A stretch of DNA of 64,000 bases from DATGSL01 sp964645585 (lineage in GTDB: Bacteria > Verrucomicrobiota > Verrucomicrobiia > Opitutales > T3Sed10-336): the NCBI GenBank assembly GCA_964645585.1, contig CAZYAN010000009.1:1-64000 (forward strand), in the 5' to 3' direction. The notes beneath the pieces are model-generated. The model was given only the letters and a program-made list of their open reading frames with translations, had not been told where the DNA came from and searched no databases. Shown here piece by piece: positions 47,701 through 52,149 of this stretch. A program made the translations under genes and the position numbers. Within the stretch, counting starts at the first letter, position 1. Every line of letters starts with the position of its first letter.

Positions 47701-47844
47701 CGTAAATAATACCGGCTGCGGTTGCGCCCGCACCTGTGCCGCGATCGCGATTAATGCGATCATCGCAACGGATAGGACGGCTGCCGAACGGCGAATGAAC
47801 TGACTGCATCCTGAAGGGATCACGAGAGAAAGAGGATGGGCCAT
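29773..47844 (-). CDS. Giant exported modular protein ending in a Hint domain
   Basis: One uninterrupted frame of 6,023 residues. Order (approximate residues): signal peptide 1-39; PPC-like beta domains; LamG 270-470; several repeated units beginning PEVVGTTLP or similar and containing FSEDM and AGNPL (Big_5-like); FG-GAP propeller 1047-1399; second FG-GAP propeller 1792-2142; Ig domain (LSYQWYRNGVAING) about 2340-2425; second LamG 2432-2652; CARDB-type 3089-3215; InlB-like repeats 3335-3485; Fn3; beta-helix about 3895-4060; many Ig/Fn3 units; then a short helical Cys-containing linker and a Hint domain 5871-6005 with a 19-residue tail. ATG at 47844 is preferred to TTG at 47856. It is the first gene of a four-gene coupled operon. 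A role as adhesin, polymer-binding scaffold or processed surface protein is inferred; no toxin domain follows the Hint. Confidence 0.92.
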   Translation of the reverse strand: MAHPLSLVIPSGCSQFIRRSAAVLSVAMIALIAIAAQVRAQPQPVLFTEGPAGSGYFSFLADGEFAATGQVSEWALDAETGDLLTVRVEAENGASRPKLRLLNASGQEVGSVNGGTDGVALLQRHVFSSPGTYRVRAFTDHAVSPFQIRFDLGRSLDLEFEPNDSAATASSLISYPGAGEYTLRAGGLLPRNDMSDWYRIGGANAGNEIQVALSRDMGSLAAGEANIAVFRAGSEEALASVDGELLHYAIPETDSYFVRVSPRRVGGGALRFDGNDDIVFLPTETVNGATDLTVEFWFRTTKTGAQSIVSGANAGNDNEILLFFANSTRFEFHTGESSSSMVSWTIPSIADGRWRHFSIVRDQTAGEVRLAIDGVPQGARSTTLNDLQVAADAFLLGQDQDSVGGRFDPNQSVNGDLEELRIWRVARSDAEIAADFDQLLSGGESGLAGYWQFNEASGTAVVDLSPNGRDGVLGGGTEETRPLRVESAAPIDPVWGMDARYLVSVKMTDGVSPEVVGTTLPDEGAASSDIFYQFSVTYSEDMHGGSVTNAANYELRHAGPDNVFGTGDDHVHELSVGTYVDGPTVQLTIADGPLQPGELRLTINTAVTDRAGNPLNPAFVRNFTIETLGQLRFETIGNNSMATATPLDPLVEDPAGSGIRSIGGRGHVVSNSADDYDYWSFSGEEGDRIILASESVGNGGGTGLRYDLLRSDGGSVLSLTSNNGSGQASGVLPATGTYFVRVRHYYGYTGEYRFRVTLAPAPWIAESESNDNTGQADAMAVVLADGIHRASAFGHIHHGDAADFWSFLPIPLTDDVPLYPLPEGTVIRIQQSRPSSSPLEVNLELRNASGNLVASEETGAPSLTYTVPAGQGGRHYVRVSASPGTAGLASQYFLEAELEIPADVVPPEVVSTTLPTGVSTAEIDRFRVDFSEDLLAVPVNDMSNYDLRAAGADGLFDTADDEVYTLAAAPAYASGLNFSMRITDGPLQAGDYRFTVFSAVADRSGNTLEEDYVQFFTLETLGDYVMEQYPNSSFETATSLSSFPAGLFDGSFFAEGTISTGSDPRSIRAADFDGDGFDDLAVALFGPDAVRIFAGNGDGTFAEPVDYPVGSNPIALELADFNGDGELDLAVVNEGSNTLSILLGHGDGTFADAVSYPVGSNPGALAVGDLDGDGHLDVMVSNRSGASVSLFLGDGTGALIAGAAVTGVGTDLRGVALGDFDGDGKLDIAVAAEDNNAIYIRLGNGDGTFGESSAYTPAGRPNGVGVADLDGDGLDDIVAVHTSGTEVSVFRATGGGNFADAVAYSSIGGSSASFEVRFHDLDGDGRPDLVISGRNEVVVRYNRGEMVFESPVRYGANRSVRSAAIGDFNDDGRPDIAAVSATDSTITLLFGRGARILAADPAGTGVRTGAGRGNIADTGTEHYDYWSFSASAGERLLLGSESVGHNSSTGLRYAVLRPDGSELIAMTSNNGTEQLSTILPVTGTYGIQVRHYYNFSGEYRFRVTLAPGDWQAEGESNNNPGQANQPVFTRIDALQRAKVLGYIRHGDAGDVFHFRNTQPGTDVPLADMPVDTEIRIALQLPATSTLSPVIDLLRQDGTAVASATEGETELTFTVAEEGRYYARVRAGSSSSGVAAVYLLELEIDVPRDLEAPEIVSVSLPAEGTTSTALIDRFSANFSEDLKASFVNDPASYELRNAGADGIFETADDEVYTVTTTPSYGAGLSASYFISDGPLQPGDYRFRILDTVEDLAGNPLAEPFVRQFTMAPLGNFILERSGNNSFETGVSLGGPAAGFDGSFRQISSTTVGSSPYSVRTADFDGDGAADLVIAHQGANTVSILLGNGDGSFAARVDYPVGSNPWALEAGDFDEDGFPDVAVVNDGPNTISILLNQGDGTLAAPATYPVGSSPRALAVGDLNGDGVLDLVTANYNGHSVSVLLGNGDGTFAAGAGIDQPNSRPTGVALGDFDGDGVLDLAVANNALNTLSVYAGVGDGTFGAGTEYAVLANPDGVAAGDIDGDGFDDLVSISGSNSQFNLLRSNGDGTFEEPRSYTVGGSSSNREIVLADLRGDGFPDALIARGNNLSIRENRGGWLFDSPAVYGAGSTVRSVTTGDFDGDGLPDLAVVASGGNTLTIYLGREGHFVAEDPVGSGFRSVAGRGAVSSGDVADYDYWTFSANAQDRILLASENLTYSSGTGLRFALIGPDGSELGSITSSYGTEQLSRVLPVSGTYAIQVRHWYNYTGEYRFRILLAPSTWTVESESNDNIGQANTIPLTLNQGAQEGRMLGYLRAGDSGDVFSVGNVTPGTELRFRLSQTPESTFEGTVEVLDKDGNVRFSAPAGRPVIARQPISRAALVGGDVEFSVEAGGAEPLSYQWYRNGVAINGATSATYSLTDVQPEDAGTFHVVVENHVGSRTSASVTLNVLTSSDDAYFQMVQTLGPRGYWRFGESEGTAVADSATADGSQDGVLSGGATFLEEGAIAGDADTSIAFNGSDAYVRVADGANLANFTIAAWVKPTATSGRTIFSRTSGTNFHGNWSHVVHIDGAGKFAHYLYDGTGKTVTGTTTAQAETWYFVAVTAAQNGSMRLYVNGEQEGADVSIGIPWTGGNTYGIGHSTPVGGFFAGQIDEVALFPRALSAQEIADLYAAAGWTGGTTGGTITALSVDEADMDFAYVVESEGAHYIRLRPNSGTAGLMADYRLYVDVIDEVAPFITSNSLPEEGASTLALIDRFTLGFSEDMLAETVNDSANYELRGAGPDGLFDTEDDVLWEVVPLSSYSTGLTASLRVAGGNLQPDEYRFTAKTGLKDRAGNPLAAAHTRHFAIAQIPGFASEREPNDSRETATDLAMTSSQPGLISGAGRGFLLNTADVEYWAFEAEEGDILVLVSENPGNPGSSGMNFRIEREDGSILWTFQPASNGRGLSTPMVIPATGKYYLRVWPWYSYYNEHRFRLSLYRGIEVELEPNESIATATPLTLSPVEGGRAGAVGGFAWVSGDLDYFSLGTVQAGETIFLSVRLPQSSPMAPVVSLYNADNQYMSEAGSGRPFDGVAEIEITQTGEYFALVRSSGSTGGLMSEYILDALIVPSGGVSFPNLQVVNLSASGVENIKSGETFTIEYEVGNVGSQATQVGVWYDEAVLSANTIFGDEDDFALDLHQRSGVLAPGETYTVTRQVRIPDGIAGSFYVIVRTDSTNVVNEFVLEGDNETFTESPFTVELNDYPDLMVENLTLTGPDGDGVYHVSWETWNRGAAMVTGGFADRVQVRHLATNTVVFDERSEVTEDLAVDAFVPGAASFATALPGNYRVEVRTDADDAHFEYGPDGHAVAEQNLAVATFSITAFFTISLDAVPAEGGSVSGGGVYPEGATVTVTATPDTSVLPYRFVNWAENGAFRSGNASYTFTAIRDRELTAVFALPNYFIAVSANPAGGGTISGGGAHQHGSAVELTANPQPGYLFSHWSEGGTTISTEPVLAFAAVEARSLTAHFTEANPVHEVTTATEPAGIAAVSGAGTFSNGETTTLSAPATVVQDDTEYVFEKFTLNGTHFSGLRTVEKLFTTLDPAEMHFVAHYQARSLRPAVVAASGSKSGAVPAGLAYQISVRFDRTMDPAAVPVATLQSDSETPAPVFPGNGVWSRGAVNNDTFTTPPVTFGAGHDGTFLLHLAGAKDLDGREMEAGTVFEFTVDATPPEHPALTIAATTTSSATVSWSDYTAPADLSAFRIYRHSAPFTSIHEIPVFSGAGKAARSFTFSNLQPDTDYHVAVAAVDAAGNADSALESLLVRLESDLPPPVTISLTNVDLSGVRLSWPSYPKNGLVGFAGFRVFVSDAPFTSVAGMTPVAELGAAASMFEHLNLDRTREYHFAVVGFNRIGEFDPAVTSVRWSDPLAGAIAGDLEVGGDGETEIVVHESLVVTNGARLTVQPGTTLRFVDGAGLTVENGALIAEGTAIAPIHFTSANEEGGTAAPGDWTGIAIGPNAGDSILHHVWVRYGDGIQISDTNADLNALRLAWNTTGITFDGVSAQLVGDSLALLNQTGIDLSGNSSVTLIDSVVKSNGVNARAETGSTLTAQGNWWGTSLAPEIEAGLEGNVDAANPLVQEPVLAPAAAAAGGISQTGTRNLGVTLASPNAVAYRISEDSTFSGTFFQDVPVQDESDIYTAYPYDVTFELSPSGGLKTVFVQFQSVSGETSPAVSFPIEYVTDGPAIAEFNLSEGQLVTRPTEVTGSATAVLGVASIEFLVNGVPVLTASGGNLSGQWNPQGLSPGIYRVMLRATDNGGRVATREHNVTVQPTPPAAPRITSPADGFLTNADTVDVEGTAEASVSVRLTRNGVPMATAEVGADGRFAFADVELVEGSNEFSVIAFDDLGSGSSLPVTVERDTGPPASVILEEPVFSPSEGVSFTWRYQPDGKRAATFRLLWDEEPFSAAEEASGQAEAGFAMDYTVDGLPTGIYFFAVVGVDNAGNMSPISNLREVDYDTSPPAFTISYSHASPVGPGTLTISLTADEPLAATPMLTLRAQGASSPITVTLSQVSQLVYQGTFPVSPLSASSGVAEVRVSGRDLVGNEFVGTPAGPALVFDLTRPTGVVTIDRAVPVQVLADVTMEVGLALSKPVPAGMTPELSFRAPDGQNLAIALTGEGASWSGTLTLTPAMGSGFGEFFLETVDALGNEGTVIADGAEIEIYTTALPEPPPVPVGLRTTSLAGGEIRLEWDAASGAEEYAVFRREDGSLEAGELLAAGVTATEFVDLPPADGTYLYSITASRFSSESAASNEVPGVSDRTPPGKPLNLAASLGVTGIRVSWEAPAEEEVPAAYRVYRNGTVIRTVSSAGEINDSPPRGEITYAVAAVDAVGNENLSDSATLELHVGAVTSLRVTVEDGFAPLLQWNSPDPTAVGVNIYRNGAKRNTIPVVGTLYQDTLTIGTEPVSYAVRTVNASGQESAARALTVYPIELSARFNPGNDGADQPMRAVYFDRYEVSATNLAGAQGWSLHEIGLRRTSSEEPEVSIRKAINAFVLSGESAVETLVFPGVSHSAGARLFEIEALQQVDDGGSQAIYRRTVSYNAVTSPGLMMSVTTPSAPLAGGLNEFTVTVFNRGYADMDVVLIREGGAEPGDLSIAVLNPQGVEMSRTSFASLVPGLIFAPDGTGFWRLQPGESRTVTVPDVLIPEVLGEGGGAILQAELAKIYHAIGTAEERVSGPLVGMMSSGLTQTPYYGTSMSDKALYADDDTVILTGQALDRETGLPVPEVPLHIGFSTRGIHWFEETTTDANGNYAFEYRPTAGLGGSFQVWAAHPDVVDRLDQTAFQFYRVYSAPARGTIRMSKNDTLDFSIGLINPGDLPLTDFALEFSAFEVIDGEKVATEALTGSLVEAVPSLAAGGQRRTVKLRLQAELESPDHALVEFRLVSAEGASALFTGEVSLLAANPILAVPSPRVGYVQASLNRGEIFSREVTIENRGLRTLEDAVMILPAEYSWMTVNLPMEPDGTVLLPDLEVGETFTFSVVLTPPSSLDQGFYNDTITIRGGNTVSDFHLNIFTRITSSQTGSVQFLVDNVLVLPVPNATVLMRNALLGIEAGPFETDAEGEVVVPDLMEGDWSWRVTAAGHSGTTGIVRVSPDETTTVETRLDRSMVTVNFSVVPVPYTDRYEIKIEQTFQTRVPVPVLVMTPQNVTLSEVEPGFVGTVMFEVRNEGLISVFDAEIFGKRVESAELTPLITYIPEIRAQETILIPTRVEYFGTEEELAAGGGGGRVAMGEGGGSLGDAIDCYKNFKYGDVTLTLLARGESECPDGASYYPGASATINIDKLLDFACKGVSGKILKKIKVVKAVCIANTIIKGLACALAQLPEGQITGRPLPSGGGGGTVWGGGGSWPMTAAACVTGETLVTLADGSVRRIDELAVGDRLFSGSGIGNPVAEIRTRESAKVREIFYEPVFGGAGSSLKVTNDHRIWVDGTGWTAAVNVEAGDWLHGDDGRLWKVTRVAELPERETVYTLHMEDDGVFYAGGILLEHECGAPGTELFEAFVEMGIEP
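29776..30234 (-). other. Hint (hedgehog/intein-type) autoprocessing domain and C-terminal tail
   Basis: The domain starts at Cys5871 in ACVTGETLVTLADGS (block A), continues IDELAVGDRLF, has the TxxH motif of block B in VTNDHRIWV (Thr5937, His5940), and ends with YTLHMEDDGVFYAGGILLEHEC. The penultimate His is present (His6003), but the usual terminal Asn is Glu6004, followed by Cys6005. Nineteen residues (6005-6023) remain after the junction. Confidence 0.85.
41420..42470 (-). repeat. Second FG-GAP/VCBS block, seven repeats
   Basis: Seven units with the calcium-binding core DFDGDG or a variant (DFDEDG, DLNGDG, DIDGDG, DLRGDG) followed by DLAV-like strands and LLGNGDGTF-like turns. This is one integrin-alpha-like seven-bladed propeller. 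It is close in sequence to the block at 43650-44705, so the two arose by internal duplication. Confidence 0.85.
43650..44705 (-). repeat. First FG-GAP/VCBS block, seven repeats
   Basis: Seven units with DFDGDG, DFNGDG, DLDGDG, DFDGDG, DLDGDG, DLDGDG and DFNDDG cores, each followed by a D(L/I/V)xV strand and a GDGTF-type turn. Seven units make one closed propeller. Confidence 0.85.
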
Positions 47845-48129
47845 AAGAAGGGCCAATTATCGAAATTACGGGCAGAGGAACAACGAAATATCCAGTTGTG
47901 CCGGCTATTAGAAAGTTAGCTAATCGCACGCTGCCCCGACGCTGGTTAACCCGCCAGTCAACGGAATCTCTTTTCCTCATTCAAGCCATAAAGGCCGCTT
48001 TCGGCCCAAAACCTGCTAGCATTAGGAATTCTAATTCGATGGACCAGCGGCGCACGAGGCCGATTCCGCGGGCATCCAACCGCGCACCTCACGGCCGGGA
48101 GATGGCTGCCCGCCGCTCCCCGGCGAGCT

Positions 48130-48987
48130 CTACGCTTCCCACCGCCCGTATATCCCGCACGGCAAAATTTTGCCGTCAGCCTGGATCGGCAGACCGACCT
48201 CGCCGGAGGTAATCGTCCCTCCAGCGTCCGCGAAGAGCGCCTGGAGCAGATTGGCGACGACAGTCGGCGACAGCCGCGCGGTGTACGCGTTGAGCAGAAA
48301 GAACAGCGGATTGTCCGAGAGCACCCGGCGGCATTCGGCAAGCAGCTCCCAGAGGTGCTCCTCAAGCTTCCACATCTGGCCCTGGCTGCCTCGGCCGTAT
48401 GTCGGCGGATCCATGATGATCGCGTCATACTTCCGGCCGCGCCGAATTTCGCGGCGGACGAATTTGAGACAGTCGTCAGCGATATAGCGGATCGGATGGT
48501 CCTTTAGACCCGATAGCGAGGCGTTCTCCCGGCACCAGCGAACCATCCCTTCCGCCGCGTCGACGTGACAGACCGACGCGCCCGCCGCGGCAGCAGCCAC
48601 GGTCGCGCCGCCCGTGTATCCAAAAAGATTCAGCACCGAAATCGGCCGTCCCGCTCCGCGAATTCGGTCCGAAAACCAGTCCCAGTTAACCGCCTGCTCA
48701 GGAAACAGCCCGGTGTGTTTAAAATCCGTCGGACGGATACGAAAGCGGAACGCGCCGTATCCAATGACCCAAGATTCCGGGAGCGGCCGGCGAAATTCCC
48801 ACTTCCCGCCTCCGCGGCTGCTCCGATGATAATATCCGTCGAAGCCGCTCCACTCTTCGCCCGACGCGCGCGGCCAAATAATCTGCGGATCCGGCCGGAC
48901 CAGCACATATTTGCCCCACCGTTCCTGCTTCATTCCGCTGCCGCAATCCAGCAAGGCGTAATCCGCCCAGCTGTCGGCAAGCAACAT
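48130..48987 (-). CDS. Class I SAM-dependent methyltransferase (RlmI/RlmK-like)
   Basis: A protein of 285 residues. An N-terminal part (LLDCGSGMKQERWGKYVLVRPDPQ) is followed by a Rossmann methyltransferase core: VLNLFGYTGGATVAAA (SAM-binding motif I), VDAAEGMV, and DPPTYGRG (motif IV, as in rRNA methyltransferases of the PF10672 group). The likely substrate is a base in 23S rRNA, by family resemblance. ATG at 48987 is preferred; an in-frame GTG at 49014 would add nine residues. It is the neighbour upstream of the giant operon, but a 285-base gap separates them. Confidence 0.85.
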   Translation of the reverse strand: MLLADSWADYALLDCGSGMKQERWGKYVLVRPDPQIIWPRASGEEWSGFDGYYHRSSRGGGKWEFRRPLPESWVIGYGAFRFRIRPTDFKHTGLFPEQAVNWDWFSDRIRGAGRPISVLNLFGYTGGATVAAAAAGASVCHVDAAEGMVRWCRENASLSGLKDHPIRYIADDCLKFVRREIRRGRKYDAIIMDPPTYGRGSQGQMWKLEEHLWELLAECRRVLSDNPLFFLLNAYTARLSPTVVANLLQALFADAGGTITSGEVGLPIQADGKILPCGIYGRWEA

Positions 48988-49178
48988 CGATGACGATGAC
49001 CGGCTCTCGCTCACCCTGCTACTTGAGGCGAGTTCCCAACTGGATTCAACCCGGAACCGCGAAACCGAACAGATTTGTCATTTCTCATTTTTCCTTTTCC
49101 ATCTGTCATTCTTCATGGGAAATACACCCCCAATCCAGCAACCGCTCCACGGATTCTCCCGCTCCCAATCCCCAGATC

Positions 49179-49184
49179 TATAAT
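49179..49184 (+). promoter_or_regulatory. Perfect TATAAT box before the MscS gene
   Basis: TATAAT lies 27 bases before the MscS start codon. No good -35 element is at the right distance, so this is only a possible -10 element. The surrounding A/T-rich stretch repeats AAATCTAAA-like units. Confidence 0.3.
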
Positions 49185-49211
49185 TTCAAATCTAAAATCT
49201 AAAAGAATGCC

Positions 49212-49985
49212 ATGTTCTTCTTCTTCGCTACCTGGGCCGATTGGATCGCATCCGAAGCGGCTGCACGCGCAGTCCGCGTCGCACTGACCCTGCTCATCGG
49301 CTTGCCGCTGATCATTCTCGCCGCCCGGGCTGTCGCGCGGCTGGCGACCGCTCGGATTTCCCCGCACGCGGGAATGCTTCTCTCCAAGGCGGTTTATTAC
49401 ACCGGCATTTTCGTTATCATCATGACCACGCTCCGGGAGTTCGGGTGGCACCTTACCGCGATTCTCGGCGCGGCCGGCATCGCGGGCGTCGCGATCGGAT
49501 TCGCGAGCCAGACAAGCCTGTCGAATATCATCAGCGGCCTGTTTCTCATTTGGGAGCGGCCGTTCCATATCGGCGACACCATCGAAGTCGGCGCCACCAG
49601 CGGAACCGTCGATTCGATCGACCTGCTTTCCGTCAAATTGCGCACATTGGACAACCGTTTTGTCCGCCTCCCCAACGAGATGCTCATCAAATCGAACCTC
49701 ATCAACCACAGCCGCTTTCCGATCCGCCGCCACGATATTCCAATCGCGGTCGCGAGCAAAGAAGATGCCCGCCGCGTCCTGCGAATCCTGACCGATGCGG
49801 CAGCCAGCAATCCTCATTGTCTTAAAGAACCCGCCCCGACGATCTATCTCAACGGCTTCAACGCGTCGTCGCTTAACTTCGTCGTCGGCGTCTGGTCGTC
49901 CAAGGAAGATTCACCCGTTCTGCGCACCAGTCTCATCGCGGACATTAAGACGCGCTTCGACGCGGAAGGCATCGAGCCCCGGTGA
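49212..49985 (+). CDS. MscS-family mechanosensitive channel
   Basis: A 257-residue protein with two or three N-terminal helices (VALTLLIGLPLIILAA, KAVYYTGIFVIIMTTL), then the pore-lining TM3 and MscS beta domain: LTAILGAAGIAGVAIGFASQ, LSNIISGLFLIWERPFHIGD, LRTLDNRFVRLPNEMLI. This is the small-conductance channel core, shorter than E. coli MscS (286 residues). It opens under membrane tension and protects against osmotic downshift. ATG at 49212 is used; no strong ribosome-binding site is seen. Confidence 0.92.
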   Translation: MFFFFATWADWIASEAAARAVRVALTLLIGLPLIILAARAVARLATARISPHAGMLLSKAVYYTGIFVIIMTTLREFGWHLTAILGAAGIAGVAIGFASQTSLSNIISGLFLIWERPFHIGDTIEVGATSGTVDSIDLLSVKLRTLDNRFVRLPNEMLIKSNLINHSRFPIRRHDIPIAVASKEDARRVLRILTDAAASNPHCLKEPAPTIYLNGFNASSLNFVVGVWSSKEDSPVLRTSLIADIKTRFDAEGIEPR

Positions 49986-50007
49986 AGCAGCGGGCGAATG
50001 CCATTCT

Positions 50008-50053
50008 AAAATAAAAACAAAACCGCCCCGGGGCGGCTGCCGCCGGGACGGTT
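50008..50053 (-). terminator. Rho-independent terminator after the PRC-barrel gene
   Basis: On the minus strand a long GC-rich stem (AACCG, CCC and GGCGG arms around a CAG loop, 50021-50053) is followed directly by TTTTGTTTTTATTTT. It begins about 75 bases after the PRC-barrel stop. On the plus strand the same hairpin is preceded by the A-rich run and could also end the MscS transcript. Confidence 0.85.
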
Positions 50054-50128
50054 GCTTGCTAACCTGACTCGAAGCTGTCGTCCGCGCCGTGCGGACAGCG
50101 ATCAGCTGCTCGAAACGGATACGGGCCG

Positions 50129-51412
50129 TCAGTTAGGGCTCGGATATTCGCGGCGCGATTCCGCTCCCTGTTCTTTCTCCTTCTCCTTTTCCTTTTCCTT
50201 CTCCTCCTTCATTTTTTCGCGATCACGCCCTGGAGCGCCGAAGATCGACGAACCGCCGCTTTCTTCCCAGCGGAAGATTTGCGGGCTCTGCTGCGCCTGC
50301 GATCCCATCATCCGAGCCTGACGAACCCGCTGGTCGACTTCCTGCTCGCGCAACGTCTGCGCCTGCTCGAAGTCGCTCTGGCTCGCATTCAGCCGGACCT
50401 GATCTTCACCGCTGACCTGCAAGGCCTGCGGAACGACGGCAAACGTGCCTTCCGCCTCTTCGGCTTCCAGGAGCACGAGGTCCAACTGCCCTTTGTCGAT
50501 GCTTATCAGGAAGTCGCTGATCTCACCGATCTTTTGCTGCTGCTGGTTTTGAACCTCCGCTTCCATCAGTTTGCTGCCGAGACGAGTTTGTCCCTTCTGC
50601 TGCTGCTGGGTTGAGGATGCCTGCGACCCCGGCTGCCGGGATTGCTGCGAGGACTGCGCGCTGCTGCTGCTGCTGCTCGATTGCTGTCCCGGCTGCTGGG
50701 AGCGCTGACCGAACTCCCTCGCGGCGGCACCTGGCTGTTCCTGCTGTTCCTGTTGCTGCTGCCGCAATTGCTCGAGCTGGCTTTGCGGATCCTGCGACTG
50801 CTGCTGCTCCTCCTGCTGTTGCTGCTCCCGCTGTCCAGGAGCACCGAATTGCTGCTGCTGAGCATCATAGTCTTCCCCAAAGAACTGGTAGATCTGGCGG
50901 CCGCGCTGCGGCTGACCGAGTTGAGCGATCTCCGCTTCCTGCACAGTGGGTGCCTGCTCCCAGCGCTGCTGATCGATGTCGACCGTCAAAGCAATCTCCC
51001 CTTGCTGGTGCTGAACCCGGACCGCCCGCGACGGGATCGGCTTGAAGTCGCCGCCTTCGGCTCCGACCAGCAGGTAGGATACCTCACCCGACTCGAGATT
51101 CACGGCGATGTCTTCAACCTCGCCGAGCTCCTCGCCCGACTGCGACTTGACTTCCTTGCCTTTCAGCTCGGACGCCTTCGTGCGGCTCTGCTGCGACTGC
51201 TGCATCCGCGCGCCGTACTGACGCTGCTGCTGTTGCTGTTGCTGCTGTTGCGCCTCCTCCTGCTGTTGCAGCCGCTCGGAAGGGCTTTGCTGCTGAGTCG
51301 CCTGACTCGACCTTTCGGCCTGAGACGGGCGCTCCTGCGCGACTAATGCCGCGCCGAAACTGAGAGCTGTTATCGCTCCAGCCATAATGATTTTTCGCGA
51401 TGGGTTCATCAT
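50129..51412 (-). CDS. Exported Gln-rich protein with two PRC-barrel domains
   Basis: A protein of about 427 residues with a signal peptide (MAGAITALSFGAALVAQ region). A Gln-rich segment precedes a first PRC-barrel (about 80-160; LKGKEVKSQSGEELGEVEDI), a long Gln/Ser-rich linker follows (about 185-280), then a second PRC-barrel (about 275-355; LGSKLMEAEVQNQQQQKIGE), and a charged tail with repeated KE units. PRC-barrels bind RNA, photosynthetic reaction centres or other partners; exported ones are often called stress-related, with no proven role. ATG at 51412 or 51409 is preferred to GTG at 51427. CTG/TTG triplet runs on the plus strand encode the poly-Gln and may be unstable in length. Confidence 0.82.
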   Translation of the reverse strand: MMNPSRKIIMAGAITALSFGAALVAQERPSQAERSSQATQQQSPSERLQQQEEAQQQQQQQQQRQYGARMQQSQQSRTKASELKGKEVKSQSGEELGEVEDIAVNLESGEVSYLLVGAEGGDFKPIPSRAVRVQHQQGEIALTVDIDQQRWEQAPTVQEAEIAQLGQPQRGRQIYQFFGEDYDAQQQQFGAPGQREQQQQEEQQQSQDPQSQLEQLRQQQQEQQEQPGAAAREFGQRSQQPGQQSSSSSSSAQSSQQSRQPGSQASSTQQQQKGQTRLGSKLMEAEVQNQQQQKIGEISDFLISIDKGQLDLVLLEAEEAEGTFAVVPQALQVSGEDQVRLNASQSDFEQAQTLREQEVDQRVRQARMMGSQAQQSPQIFRWEESGGSSIFGAPGRDREKMKEEKEKEKEKEKEQGAESRREYPSPN

Positions 51413-51872
51413 ATTTTCTGTCGTCACTTTTGATGGTTATCGTCTTCCGGCTGTTCATGAGTCGGAGTGGATCCGAAATGGACTGCCCCGCCGGTCTTTC
51501 CAACCAAGCACAAGGAATGCCAATCGCCGAAGAACACACCGCGAACGGGACGGCATTTTCCATTGCGCTGATGCGTAGCGACAAACGCGACAATCCCCGC
51601 GGCGCGCGCTGGCGGGCGGCTGGATTTTACGGATGCGGTTCGAGCGAATTGCAACGGGCGGCATCGGTGCCTTGCATCTTGCAAAGAGAAGCGAATACCG
51701 GGCGTCCGTGCGGCCCCTGTGAACCGCACGGCCGCATCTGGAGATCGAATCGCGAACGGCAGGATTACCACCCTTCAAAAAATCGCCCGCCTCTCTCTCC
51801 GCCGTCCTTCTTCGCAAAAAAGAACGGAAAAATCCTTGTCAGGCCAACTCGCCTCCGCCATCGATAAAACCC
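51413..51872. other. Divergent intergenic region before the symporter pair
   Basis: About 460 bases between the PRC-barrel and DUF4212 genes. Open frames here have no recognisable protein pattern and I reject them. No clear promoter pair was found; TTGTCA at 51836-51841 resembles a -35 box, but the nearest -10-like GATAAA is 21 bases away. Confidence 0.55.
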
Positions 51873-52148
51873 ATGATGTCGCACGACTCCCCGACGGAAA
51901 GCGCCAGACGCTATTGGCGCGTCAACCTTTGCCTGCTCGCTATCCTCCTTCCAATTTGGTTTGTTGTCTCCTTTGCGTTGAGCATCTGGTGGGCGGACCG
52001 GCTGAATCAATTTTCCATCGGCGGCTTTCCCTTGGGATTTTGGATTTCCCAGCAGGGCGCCATCTATGTCTTCGTGCTGCTGATCCTGATCTATGCCTGC
52101 GTGATGGGCCGCCTCGACCGTCGCTACAACGCGAAGGAGGGGCGCTGA
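51873..52148 (+). CDS. DUF4212 small subunit of a sodium/solute symporter
   Basis: A 91-residue protein with two hydrophobic helices (LCLLAILLPIWFVVSFALSIW and AIYVFVLLILIYACVMG), YWRVNL before the first helix, and a basic C-terminus (RLDRRYNAKEGR). This is the pattern of the small subunit that precedes VC_2705-type SSS transporters. The stop is one base from the ATG of the symporter gene, so the two are translationally linked. Confidence 0.9.
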   Translation: MMSHDSPTESARRYWRVNLCLLAILLPIWFVVSFALSIWWADRLNQFSIGGFPLGFWISQQGAIYVFVLLILIYACVMGRLDRRYNAKEGR

Positions 52149-52149
52149 G

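Noticed and set aside
49050..49205. Repeated TTTGTCATTTCTCATTT-like and AAATCTAAA-like units before the MscS gene, possible CRISPR or repeat array
   Set aside because: Units are short, imperfect and without regular spacers, so there is no CRISPR. This is a simple A/T-rich intergenic stretch.
51400..51867. Open frame in the intergenic region before DUF4212
   Set aside because: It overlaps the start of the PRC-barrel gene, and its composition looks random.
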